Assembly (NCBI GenBank): GCA_052145115.1
Contig: JBKQPG010000054.1
Coordinates: 1 to 64,000, forward strand
Reading direction: 5' to 3'
Origin: CAIVVT01 sp052145115
GTDB lineage: Bacteria > Acidobacteriota > Terriglobia > Bryobacterales > Bryobacteraceae
Length of the DNA: 64,000 nucleotides
In this document: positions 17,295 through 26,259 of the stretch, piece after piece
Layout: every line of letters begins with the position of its first letter
Position numbering within the stretch: the stretch's first letter is position 1
The notes under the pieces: model-generated
The model's input: the letters and a program-made list of their open reading frames with translations, nothing else
Database searches by the model: none
What the model was told of the DNA's origin: nothing
Position numbers and translations under genes: made by a program

Positions 17295-19808
17295 TCAGTG
17301 GACGGAGGGCGCGGGCGCGCCCAGGCGGGCGAAGATGCTGCGCACCGGCGGAGGAGGCGCGCCGCCCTTCACGGCCCGCCACAGGATGGCGTTCATCTCG
17401 TCGTCGTCGACGCGGTCGGCCTCGGAGAGGTCGAAGCGGCCGGAGACGCGCGCGTCGGCGGTGGTGGAGGGCGGGTTGCGCTCGTCGATGGGGTAACGCG
17501 CGGGGAGGGCGTCAAAGGGCCGCGGGTCGGGCTGATTGCGGAAGGCGTTCCACATGGGCCGCGCGGCGGCGTCGAAGACTGTCATCGGACGGAGGCCCAG
17601 AATCAGCTCAATGGTGCGCAGCATGGAGGTGGTGTTGTACATGGACGAGTCCACGCCGCGGCCGCGCGTGAAGGGCGAAATGATGAAGGCCGGGGAGCGG
17701 TGGGAATCGACGTGGTCGGGGCCGTTCTGGGCGTCGTCCTCGAGGATGAAGATGGCGGTGGAGGCCCAGAAACGGCTGTGGCTGACGGAGTCGACGAGGC
17801 GGCCGACGGCGAGGTCATTGTCGGCGGCGGCGGCGCGGGGCGAGTACTTGCCGGGGGCCAGGCCGGAGGTGTGGTCGTTGCCCAGACGCACGGTGGTGAG
17901 GTCGGGCATCTGGCCGGAAGCTTCCCACTGTTTCAACTCGTCGGCGAAAACCTTCTCGCGCTCGACGTCCTGATAGTCGAGGTCGAAGCCGCGGTAGTTC
18001 ATGTTGGTGTAGGGGGCGAGTTGCGGATCGCGCACCTTGGCGACCTGCGGGCCGGAGGCGGGCGCGGGCGTGATGATGTCGATCCACCAGCCGAGGTTGC
18101 GCACCGTCAGGCCCTTCATCAGGGCGTTGTTCCAGAGGCGGCCGGCGGGCGGCTGGGCGGCGCGCTCCGAGCCCTCGTAGTCGTAGTGCTTGCGGCGGCC
18201 GCCGTAGCTGTTGGGCCACAGGCGCTGGACGTAAGGCGGCGCGATGGCGGCGGAGCTCCAGTTGTGGCCGTCGGCGCTGACGTCGGCGCTGACGTAGAAG
18301 TTGTCGAGCAGGACGAAGTCGCGGGCGAGCTGGTGCAGGTTGGGCGTGACGGCGGCGCCGAACAGGGTGAGCGAGAGGTCGCCGTTGCCGAGCCCCAAAT
18401 CGCCCAGCACCTGGTCATAAGTGCGGTTCTCCTTGACGATGTAGATGACGTGCTGGATAGGCGAGGGCTCGCCGGGCTGTGAGGGGATGGGATTGCCCGG
18501 CGGCACGCGGGCGTCGAGCAGGGTCTCGTCGCGGTAGGGCGAGTTGGCGTAAACGGTTTTGGTCCAGGTCTCGAGTTGGGCGTCGTCGAAGGGCGGCACG
18601 ACCGAAACCGTGCCGCGCTGCAGGCCGCCGACGTATTCCAACTCGGTGTTGCCCAGGTGCATGGGCGCGGCGTGCTTCGTCGGATTGGGGCCTTTCAGGT
18701 TGGCGAAGCTGCGCAGGCCGCGCCCGTTGAGGATCAGCAGGCGTCCGTCGGGCAGCACGCGGGCGGCGGTGGGATACCAGCCTGATGGAATGAAGCCGCG
18801 CACGGCGCTCTTGGGGCCGGAGACGTCGACCACAGCGACGGCGTTGAGATCGGAGCACACCACGAAGAGCGTCTTTTCATCGGGGGAGAGGGCCAGCGCG
18901 GAGGGGGTGGTGCCGGCCGGCTGGAGCGAGGTAAGGGAGATATTGATGCGCTCCAGCGGCTTCAGCGTGGCATCGTCGGAAACGGCGAAGACGCTGACCA
19001 TATTGGTGCCGCCGCTCGCGACGAACAGGCGCGCCTGGTAGGAGGGCGGTTCGCCATCCTCGCCAGCGGCGGGCTTGACGGAGCTCCAGAGCATGTCCAT
19101 GGGTTCGAGATCGCTGAAGATGCGGAACAGCAAGTCGCCGGAGGCGGCGTGCTGCAGCGCCACCGCGCCGGCGGCCATTCCGGTGACGTAGAAGGCCTGG
19201 CCGGAAGGGTGCATGAGCAGACGATAGGGCCGGGCCAGGGTCTTCCATTCCTCGATCACGATGCCGGTGGAGAGGTTGACCACGAAGACGACGTCGCGAA
19301 GGAGCGCGGCGGCATAGAGCAGCCGGCCGTCGGGCGAAATGGCGACGTCGCCGATGAAGTCGGTGTGCTTACGCAGATTGGCGGGGACGAAGGTGAAGGT
19401 GCGGCGGGGCTCGATGCGGCCGTCGGAGAGCAGCTCGAATTCATAGACGCAGGCCTTGGAGCCGCCGCCGACATAGAAGTTCGACGAAGCCGGCGCGAAT
19501 GTCAGGCCGAGCCAGGCGTCGGGCAGGCCGACGCTGGCGATCTGCTGCATCGTGGCGGCGTCGTGCGAGGTGATCACCGGCGGCATGTAGCCGGCCTGCA
19601 GGATCAGGACGTATTTGCCGTCGCGCGAGACGGCCGAGCTCATGGGGAGAGTACTGAGCGGGATCTGTTGGCCGGCGGGACGGATGGTCCAGCCGCTGTT
19701 GAGCAGGAATCCGCCGCCGGGCAGCGGCCCGACGCGCTCCGGCGGCGCGGGCTGCGAGATGAGAACCGCGGCGGAGACGAGCAGGGCGGCGGCGAGCAAC
19801 CGTTTCAT
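17295..19808 (-). CDS. YncE-like beta-propeller fused to phosphoesterase (alkaline phosphatase superfamily)
   Basis: 837 residues with a signal peptide (MKRLLAAALLVSAAVLI). Residues of about 30-400 form a YncE/surface-antigen type beta-propeller with repeated SPDG and SPDEK turns. Residues of about 430-830 form a phosphoesterase-family domain starting HVIYIVKENRTYDQVLGDLG, whose ENRTYD segment is the hallmark of acid phosphatase/phospholipase C type phosphoesterases. A second metal-site segment ILEDDAQNGPDHVDSHR lies near the C terminus. Exported; substrate unknown. Its ATG overlaps the nadE stop (ATGA). Confidence 0.88.
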   Translation of the reverse strand: MKRLLAAALLVSAAVLISQPAPPERVGPLPGGGFLLNSGWTIRPAGQQIPLSTLPMSSAVSRDGKYVLILQAGYMPPVITSHDAATMQQIASVGLPDAWLGLTFAPASSNFYVGGGSKACVYEFELLSDGRIEPRRTFTFVPANLRKHTDFIGDVAISPDGRLLYAAALLRDVVFVVNLSTGIVIEEWKTLARPYRLLMHPSGQAFYVTGMAAGAVALQHAASGDLLFRIFSDLEPMDMLWSSVKPAAGEDGEPPSYQARLFVASGGTNMVSVFAVSDDATLKPLERINISLTSLQPAGTTPSALALSPDEKTLFVVCSDLNAVAVVDVSGPKSAVRGFIPSGWYPTAARVLPDGRLLILNGRGLRSFANLKGPNPTKHAAPMHLGNTELEYVGGLQRGTVSVVPPFDDAQLETWTKTVYANSPYRDETLLDARVPPGNPIPSQPGEPSPIQHVIYIVKENRTYDQVLGDLGLGNGDLSLTLFGAAVTPNLHQLARDFVLLDNFYVSADVSADGHNWSSAAIAPPYVQRLWPNSYGGRRKHYDYEGSERAAQPPAGRLWNNALMKGLTVRNLGWWIDIITPAPASGPQVAKVRDPQLAPYTNMNYRGFDLDYQDVEREKVFADELKQWEASGQMPDLTTVRLGNDHTSGLAPGKYSPRAAAADNDLAVGRLVDSVSHSRFWASTAIFILEDDAQNGPDHVDSHRSPAFIISPFTRGRGVDSSMYNTTSMLRTIELILGLRPMTVFDAAARPMWNAFRNQPDPRPFDALPARYPIDERNPPSTTADARVSGRFDLSEADRVDDDEMNAILWRAVKGGAPPPPVRSIFARLGAPAPSVH

Positions 19809-21454
19809 TCGTAGAACCTCTGGGCGATGGGGAAGCGGCGGCCGATGCCGAAGGCCTTGGTGGTGACCTTCAGGCCCGGCGCGGCCTGCTGGCGCTTGTA
19901 TTCGTTGCGGTCCACCTTGTTGACGATGTCGCGGACCAGCTGCATGGACAGGTTACGCCCGGCGGCGATCTGCGCGGGCGTTTTCAGCTCCTCGATGTAG
20001 TCCTTGAGAACGGCATCGAGGATCTCGTAAGGGGGCAAGGAATCGGTGTCCTTCTGATCGGGCCGCAGCTCGGCCGAGGGCGGCTTGAGGAACACGTTCT
20101 CGGGAACCACGGGGCCGCGGCGCGCGTTGACCACGCGGCACAGGTCATAGACCATGGTCTTGGGCACGTCGCTGATGACGGCCAAGCCGCCGCACATGTC
20201 GCCGTAGAGGGTGCAGTAGCCGACCGCCATCTCGCTCTTGTTGCCGGTGGCGAGCACGAGGGCGTTCCACTTGTTCGAGAGCGCCATCAGCGTGAGCCCG
20301 CGCAGGCGCGCCTGGATGTTTTCCTCAGTGACGTCCGGCGCGGCGGGGCCGAAGACGGGCGCGAGGTGTTCGACGAGGTTCTCGTAGGCGCCGCTGATGG
20401 GCACGATCTCGAAGCGCAGGCCGAGATTGGCGGCGAGCTGGCGCGCGTCCTTCAGGCTGTGGTCGGAGCTGAACGGCCCGGGCATGGCGACGCCGACGAC
20501 GTTTTCCGGGCCGACGGCGTCGGCGGCGATGCAGGCGACGAGAGTGGAGTCGATGCCGCCGCTGAGGCCGATCAGCACGCGCTGGAAGCCGCATTTACGG
20601 AGGTAGTCGCGGGTGCCCATGACGAGCGCGGCGTAAACGGCTTCGGTCTCTTCGGCGAGATTGTCGTGGCGATCGCCGGACATTGCGGCGGCGTCGAATA
20701 GAACAAGATCCTCCTCGAACGATTTGGCCGCGGCGACGATCTCACCGTCCGGGCCGACGCAGAAACTGGAGCCGTCGAAGACCAGTTGGTCGTTGCCGCC
20801 GGTCATGTTGACGTAGACCAGCGGCAGGCGGTGGTGCAGGGCCACGGCGCGAAAGACGTCGCGGCGCAGAGCGCGTTTGCCGAGGTGATAGGGCGAGCCG
20901 TTGATGACGATGAGCAGATCGGCGCCCTGGCGCGCGAGGTCGGCGACGGGGTCGCGGGTGTAGAGCGGGCGCTCCCAGAACTGTTTGTCGTTCCAGGCGT
21001 CCTCACAGATGGAGAGGGCGATGCGGCGGCCGCGGAAGTGGCAGATCTCCTGGCTGGAGGCGGGCTGGAAGTTGCGCGACTCGTCGAAGACGTCGTAGGT
21101 GGGCAGCAGGATCTTGGTCTGGCGGAAACAGATTTGGCCGGCACTGATGAGGGCGGCTGAATTAGTCGCGCGGTGCGACGAACCCGCGGGGGCGCGGCCG
21201 ACGTAACCACTGATGAGCCCCAGCGGGAGGTCGCGCGTGGCGGCGGCGAGATCGTCGAGCGCGGCTGAGGTGCGTTCGAGGAACGAAGGCTTCTCGACCA
21301 GATCGCGGGGCGGGTAGCCGGTGAGCGCGAGTTCGGGGAAAACGGCCAGCTCGGCGCCGCGCGCCGAGGCCGCGCGCGCCGCCTCCGCGATGCGCTGGAC
21401 GTTGCCGGCCAGATCCCCGACAGTGTTGTCGATCTGGCACAGAGCGATCTGCAT
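19805..21454 (-). CDS. nadE: Glutamine-dependent NAD+ synthase
   Basis: 549 residues, two domains. The N-terminal nitrilase-type glutaminase has Glu in FPELALTGYPPRDL, Lys in TKILLPTYDVFDE and catalytic Cys in LSICEDAWND. The C-terminal synthetase has the PP-loop GLSGGIDSTLVACI and the GNKSEMAVGYCTLYGDMCGG segment. It makes NAD+ from deamido-NAD+, ATP and glutamine in the cytosol. The start MQIALCQ matches the fold; Met at 21469 is an alternative. It heads a run with the phosphoesterase and GH57 genes. Confidence 0.96.
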   Translation of the reverse strand: MQIALCQIDNTVGDLAGNVQRIAEAARAASARGAELAVFPELALTGYPPRDLVEKPSFLERTSAALDDLAAATRDLPLGLISGYVGRAPAGSSHRATNSAALISAGQICFRQTKILLPTYDVFDESRNFQPASSQEICHFRGRRIALSICEDAWNDKQFWERPLYTRDPVADLARQGADLLIVINGSPYHLGKRALRRDVFRAVALHHRLPLVYVNMTGGNDQLVFDGSSFCVGPDGEIVAAAKSFEEDLVLFDAAAMSGDRHDNLAEETEAVYAALVMGTRDYLRKCGFQRVLIGLSGGIDSTLVACIAADAVGPENVVGVAMPGPFSSDHSLKDARQLAANLGLRFEIVPISGAYENLVEHLAPVFGPAAPDVTEENIQARLRGLTLMALSNKWNALVLATGNKSEMAVGYCTLYGDMCGGLAVISDVPKTMVYDLCRVVNARRGPVVPENVFLKPPSAELRPDQKDTDSLPPYEILDAVLKDYIEELKTPAQIAAGRNLSMQLVRDIVNKVDRNEYKRQQAAPGLKVTTKAFGIGRRFPIAQRFYE

Positions 21455-21554
21455 GGGACTTGCTTTCATTGTAGCGGCCGGAGCCTGACACGCCCTTTGC
21501 AGAGGAAGCGCGCGGCGGCGGAAATCGCGCCTGCGGGGCCGATAGACTTGTGAG

Positions 21555-22955
21555 TTGGAACACGATCCTTCCCCCAGCGTGTGGGCCGAGCTGCGCACGT
21601 CGCTGGCCGGCGTGGCGCAGGACTACACGGTTCTACCGCTGCGCCGCGCCATCTTCCTGCTGGCCGTGCCGATGGTGCTGGAGACGTGCATGGAGTCTCT
21701 GTTCGCCATCGTGGACATGTTCTGGGTGGCGCGGCTAGGCGCGATTTCCGTGGCGGCGGTGGGGTTGACGGAGACGCTGATGACCATCTTCTACGGCGTG
21801 GCCACGGGCGCCAGCATGGCGACCACGGCGATGGTGGCGCGGCGCGTCGGCGAGAAGGACGCCGAGGGGGCGGCGGAATCGGCGGTGCAGGCCGTGATTC
21901 TGGGCCTGTTGGTGGCAGCGGCCATCGCCGTGCCCGGCGTGGTGTTCGCGCCGCAACTGTTGCGGCTGATGAACGCCGAAGCGGCCGTCGTCGCGGCCGG
22001 CGGGCTGTTCACGCGGATCATGCTGGGCAGCACGTTCAGCATCATGCTGCTGTTCGTGATGAACGCGATCTTCCGCGGGGCGGGCGATCCGGCGATATCG
22101 ATGAGGGTGCTGTGGTTCGCCAACGCCATCAACCTGGTGCTGGATCCGTGCCTGATCTACGGGCTGGGCCCGTTTCCGAGGATGGGCGTGACCGGCGCGG
22201 CGGTGGCGACGACGATCGGGCGCACGGCGGGCGTGGCGCTGCAGTTCTGGCTGCTCGCCGGGGCGGCCTCGCGGGTGCGCATCGCGCGGCGGCATCTGCG
22301 GGTGCGGTGGGCGATCCTGTCGAAGCTCGGGCGCGTATCGGCCAATGGCGCATTGCAGTATCTGATCAGCCAGGCGAGCTGGGTGTGGCTGATCCGCATC
22401 ATCGCGACGTTCGGCAGCGAGGCGCTGGCGGGATACACGGTGGCGATCCGCATGATCATCTTCACGCTGATGCCGTCGTGGGGCCTGTCGAACGCCGCGA
22501 CGACGCTGGTGGGGCAGAACCTGGGGGCGCGGCGGCCGGAGCGCGCGGCGGCCGCAGTGCGGCGGATTGCGTTCTACAACATGGCGGCGCTGGGCGTGTC
22601 GGGCGCGATTTTCCTGCTGTTCACGCGGCCGCTGGTGACGATCTTCACGCGCGATGCGGCGGTGATCGAAAACGGGATGCTGTGCCTGCGGATCATCTCC
22701 TCGGGCAACCTATTTTATGCGCTTGGAATGGTGTTGATGCAGGCCTTCAATGGGGCCGGCGACACGGCCACGCCGACGCGGCTGAACTTGGTGGCCTACT
22801 GGTTGTTCCAATTGCCGCTGGCGTGGTGGCTGGCCGTCCAGCTCCATCTCGGCGCGGCGGGCGCGTATTGGGCGATCCCGTCGGCCGAGGGACTGCTGGC
22901 CGGGATGTGCCTGTGGATGTTCCGGCGCGGGGCCTGGAAACAGCGCGAGATCTGA
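21555..22955 (+). CDS. MATE family efflux transporter
   Basis: 466 residues with about twelve hydrophobic helices in two homologous halves. The N-terminal half shows PMVLETCMESLFAIVDMFWVARLG and the second half the matching MPSWGLSNAATTLVGQNLGA, the standard MatE motifs (VGQNLGA). Exports organic cations or drugs in exchange for Na+ or H+. It reads divergently from nadE. The frame opens with TTG at 21555, so the exact start is uncertain; a GTG at 21582 is also possible. Confidence 0.9.
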   Translation: MEHDPSPSVWAELRTSLAGVAQDYTVLPLRRAIFLLAVPMVLETCMESLFAIVDMFWVARLGAISVAAVGLTETLMTIFYGVATGASMATTAMVARRVGEKDAEGAAESAVQAVILGLLVAAAIAVPGVVFAPQLLRLMNAEAAVVAAGGLFTRIMLGSTFSIMLLFVMNAIFRGAGDPAISMRVLWFANAINLVLDPCLIYGLGPFPRMGVTGAAVATTIGRTAGVALQFWLLAGAASRVRIARRHLRVRWAILSKLGRVSANGALQYLISQASWVWLIRIIATFGSEALAGYTVAIRMIIFTLMPSWGLSNAATTLVGQNLGARRPERAAAAVRRIAFYNMAALGVSGAIFLLFTRPLVTIFTRDAAVIENGMLCLRIISSGNLFYALGMVLMQAFNGAGDTATPTRLNLVAYWLFQLPLAWWLAVQLHLGAAGAYWAIPSAEGLLAGMCLWMFRRGAWKQREI

Positions 22956-23074
22956 GCCGGGAGGGGCGGAGCCGGGGCCGCAGGTGCGGCGCAGAGGTGG
23001 ACGTCCGGGGCCGCAGGCGGGATCAGAAATTGACTGCCACACGCAGCCAGTGGAGTGCGAAACCGGCCCGGCGC

Positions 23075-24010
23075 TTACTGCTCATTGAGGATGCGCTGGT
23101 ATTCCTTCTCCAGCCAACCGGGCGCCGCGGGCTGGGCCCTGGCGGGCAGGCCCTTGGTCATTGACCAGCGGTGAATCCACGACAAGGAGTCCGGGCCGAG
23201 GTAGTTGTCGGGCTGCTGATAGGCCGGATCCTTGAGGGCTTCGTCGAGAGAGATGAAGCGGTAGCCGCGTCTTTTCAGCATGGCGAGCACATCGCCGGCG
23301 AGGTCGGCGTTGAGGCGGTTGGCGTGCAGCGCCAGGATCTGCGGAATGTCGCGCCCCAGCACCTCGGTGGTGCGCTGCTCGAAGAAATCGACGACCGACT
23401 CCATGTAGGGCAGATAGTCCTGATGGACATGCTCCATGGCCTCCATCTTGCCGTGGCTGAGGGCGTCGGAGTAGACCACGGAGAACATCCAGTCGAGAGT
23501 TTCGAAAGTAACGGGCGCAGTGGTGTAGCCGTGGGCGGCCAGGAACTGCGCGATGCGCGCCCTGGTCTGGGGCGACGTGCCGGCGTGGAGCAGCGGATAG
23601 CGGAAATAGCGCGGCGGGCCGCCGGGGAGAGTGCGCAGGGCTTCGTCGGCGCGCCGAATCTCCTGCTCGTACGTGGCGGCGTCGATGGTGTTCAGGTCGG
23701 CGCCGGAGAAGGTCTGGTTGCCCAGCGCGGCGCCGGACTGCAGCCACAGCTTCAGCACGGCGGCGAGCTGGTCGGGTGCGAGTTCGGGGCACAATCCAGG
23801 CTCGACGAAGGCCGTCAGCGGCGCCCGCTGGTGGAGAAAGATGGTGATCAGGCGCAGCGTCTGCATCTCGAGAGAGCCGAATTCGCAGCCGCGCGTGCCG
23901 GACTGCGCGGCCGGTAGATCGTCGAGCGTGATGGCGAGCTCGCGCTTCGAGGCGCCGCTCGCGAGGGCCGCCGACGCGACAAGCCCCGCCACCCACAACA
24001 GCCGTTGCAT
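23075..24010 (-). CDS. NodB-like polysaccharide deacetylase with degenerate metal site
   Basis: 311 residues with a signal peptide (about residues 1-20). The NodB fold is indicated by LAITLDDLP (catalytic Asp pair), RYFRYPLLH (motif 3) and ILALHANRLN (motif 5 His). The zinc-binding motif 2, normally H-T/S-x-x-H, reads GNQTFSGADLN here: both metal-ligand histidines are replaced (Gln and Gly). The DNA at 23711-23740 reads this clearly. The protein is therefore probably not a normal metal-dependent deacetylase; it may bind glycan or use another site. Confidence 0.82.
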   Translation of the reverse strand: MQRLLWVAGLVASAALASGASKRELAITLDDLPAAQSGTRGCEFGSLEMQTLRLITIFLHQRAPLTAFVEPGLCPELAPDQLAAVLKLWLQSGAALGNQTFSGADLNTIDAATYEQEIRRADEALRTLPGGPPRYFRYPLLHAGTSPQTRARIAQFLAAHGYTTAPVTFETLDWMFSVVYSDALSHGKMEAMEHVHQDYLPYMESVVDFFEQRTTEVLGRDIPQILALHANRLNADLAGDVLAMLKRRGYRFISLDEALKDPAYQQPDNYLGPDSLSWIHRWSMTKGLPARAQPAAPGWLEKEYQRILNEQ

Positions 24011-24053
24011 GAACCCTCAGCATAACCCGAGTGCCGCGGGCGCCGCGCCCGGC

Positions 24054-24323
24054 TCATTCGGGCGGGGAGCGGAGTTCGCGCACGAGCCAGGCAAGCGCCA
24101 GGGCCAGTACGTAAGCTTCCACCGGCGCCGTCAGGAGGAAAGCGGATTGGTCGACGAGCCGGAGCTCCGCCGCTCCATCCGGCGCGGCCGATAAGGCGCG
24201 ATGCGCCGTCGTGCGGGCCTGAATGGCCTGAGCCCAGCGGGGATACAAGACCAGGCCGGCGGCGGAATACCACAGCAGCGCGGCGACGACGAAAACCCAG
24301 TTCAGCCCGCGGCGGTAGTTCAT
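24054..24323 (-). CDS. Small two-helix membrane protein, unknown
   Basis: 89 residues with hydrophobic helices near residues 8-28 and 63-82 and a soluble loop between them. I do not recognise the family. It ends 43 bp before the start of the NodB-like gene and is probably cotranscribed with it. Confidence 0.55.
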   Translation of the reverse strand: MNYRRGLNWVFVVAALLWYSAAGLVLYPRWAQAIQARTTAHRALSAAPDGAAELRLVDQSAFLLTAPVEAYVLALALAWLVRELRSPPE

Positions 24324-24458
24324 GATCCAGCTTCAGCTCGGACGGGACCAGCCGGCTGAATTGTAGCGCGCCGATGGGCGCGCTGCCGGGCGCGAAGCAG
24401 AGGCTGGCGCGCGAGCATGTATGATGACAAGGCAGAACGTCATTCCGGAGTAATGCAG

Positions 24459-25763
24459 ATGAAAACCCGCAGACAGCTTCTTCAGGGCGCGTCGCTGGCC
24501 GTGGCCGGCGCGCCGATGATCGTGAAAGCCTCGGCCCTTGGGCTGGGCGGGGCCGCGGCCCCCAGCGACAAGGTTACGGTGTGCAACATCGGCCTGGGCT
24601 GGATGGGCTTCGACGGCCATGTGAAGGACTTCACCAAGGTGGCGAGCGCGCGCGTGGTGGCGGTGTGCGACATAGACGAAGAGCACCTGGACCGCGCCAA
24701 GGCGTACGTCGACAACGCCTACGGCGACCATGGCTGCAGCACCTACCACGCGTTCGAGGAAGTGCTGATGCGGCGCGACATCGACGCCGTGAGCATCGCC
24801 ATTCCGGACCACTGGCATGGGATCGTGGCGACCTCAGCCGCGCGCGCGAAGAAGGACATCTATTGCGAAAAGCCGCTGGCGCACAACTTTCACGAAGGGC
24901 TGATGATGGTACAGGAGTGCCAGCGCAACAACCGGGTGTGGCAGACCGGAAGCTGGCAACGGTCGGTGGATAATTTCCGGCAGGCCTGCGAGCTGGTGCG
25001 CAACGGCCGCATCGGCAAGGTCAGGGCGATCGAGGTCGGGCTGCCGTGGGGCTATTACGAGGTGAAGGACCAATCCAAGTTCGACGTCAGCGAGCCGCCG
25101 AAGACGCTGTTCTACGACCGCTGGCTGGGCGCCGCGCCGGAGGTTCCGTATCGCGAGGCGTGCGTGCACGTGAATTGGCGCTGGAACCTGAGCTACGGCG
25201 GTGGGCAACTGATGGACTGGATCGGGCACCACGTCGATATCGCGCACTGGGGGATGGGCTGGGACGACACGGGCCCGGTGGAGGTGGAAGGGCAGGGCGA
25301 ATATCCGGTGCGCACCGATCTGTTCAACGCGGCGAAGCGTTATATCGTGCATTGCAAATACCCGGATGGCACGCCGATGACGATCGCCGGCGGCCATGCG
25401 GAAATCAAGAGCGGCACCAAGTGGATGGGCGATGAGGGCTGGGTGTGGGTGGACCGCGGCAAGCTGGACGCCAATCCGAAATCGCTGCTGGATGAAAAAC
25501 CGGCCGACCACGCCATTAAGCTGAAGGCCAACCACGACGAGCACGGCCACTACGAAGAGTTCATCGAATGCGTTCGCACGCGCGGGCGCACGCTCGCGCC
25601 GGCGGAGGTGGCGATGCATTCGGCCACGCCGGGCTGGCTGGGCCAGATCGCGATGCTCACCGGACGCAAGATCAAGTGGGACCCGGTGAACCTGGAGATC
25701 GTGGGCGACGACGAAGCGGCCAAGCTGCTGCGGCGCCACATGCGGGCACCGTACCAGCTGTAG
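24459..25763 (+). CDS. Gfo/Idh/MocA family oxidoreductase, Tat-exported
   Basis: 434 residues. The N terminus MKTRRQLLQGASLAVAGAP is a Tat-type signal. The Rossmann domain follows (NIGLGWMGF as the dinucleotide loop, AVCDIDEEH), then the EKPLAHN motif with the conserved catalytic Lys, and the C-terminal alpha/beta domain containing GGGQLMDWIGHHVDIAHWGMG. Probably a periplasmic NAD(P)-dependent sugar or inositol oxidoreductase. Met at 24459 has GGAG 8 nt upstream, so it was preferred over 24453. Substrate unknown. Confidence 0.88.
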   Translation: MKTRRQLLQGASLAVAGAPMIVKASALGLGGAAAPSDKVTVCNIGLGWMGFDGHVKDFTKVASARVVAVCDIDEEHLDRAKAYVDNAYGDHGCSTYHAFEEVLMRRDIDAVSIAIPDHWHGIVATSAARAKKDIYCEKPLAHNFHEGLMMVQECQRNNRVWQTGSWQRSVDNFRQACELVRNGRIGKVRAIEVGLPWGYYEVKDQSKFDVSEPPKTLFYDRWLGAAPEVPYREACVHVNWRWNLSYGGGQLMDWIGHHVDIAHWGMGWDDTGPVEVEGQGEYPVRTDLFNAAKRYIVHCKYPDGTPMTIAGGHAEIKSGTKWMGDEGWVWVDRGKLDANPKSLLDEKPADHAIKLKANHDEHGHYEEFIECVRTRGRTLAPAEVAMHSATPGWLGQIAMLTGRKIKWDPVNLEIVGDDEAAKLLRRHMRAPYQL

Positions 25764-25875
25764 CAGGCTGCCGATCAAGTCCCGCGAGAGGCGCGTGGCG
25801 CGAGCCGGGCGGGAGTTCACAGCGCGCCGGCGCGGCGCACGAACGAGGCCCTGTTGTGGAACAGGCGGGCCGGGC

Positions 25876-26190
25876 TCACAGTCCGCCGTAGAAGCGGCCG
25901 AAGGCGTGGGCCAGCATCAGCGACATCACCAGGATCCCCGCGCCGAGCACTGCCACGTGCAGCGTCCTGCGCAGCTCGAAGCGGCCGACGCGGCACACCA
26001 GCAAGTAGCCCACGACGAGGTTGAACAGACCCCACGAGACATTGACCATGGCCGAGGAGAGGCCTTGGCCGGGCGGCGTAGCGAAGGGGCTCTGGAAGGG
26101 ATGGCCCGAGATTCCGTTGATGAGATGCGGCAGGGTGTTGGCGAGGAAGGCACCGCCGAAAAAGTACGACACAAAGTGATACCAGCGCAT
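25876..26190 (-). CDS. Small membrane protein, unknown
   Basis: 104 residues with three hydrophobic segments (about residues 5-25, 45-65, 75-97) and a start MRWYHFVSYFFGGAFLAN. I do not recognise a named family. It follows the CPBP protease gene by about 70 bp on the same strand, so may be part of the BtpA-caspase-CPBP run. Confidence 0.6.
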   Translation of the reverse strand: MRWYHFVSYFFGGAFLANTLPHLINGISGHPFQSPFATPPGQGLSSAMVNVSWGLFNLVVGYLLVCRVGRFELRRTLHVAVLGAGILVMSLMLAHAFGRFYGGL

Positions 26191-26259
26191 GGGGGATCCT
26201 CCAGACTGCACCGACGATCGTATCAGGTCGCGCCGTGCCCGAGACGGTGCAGCGGCTCC

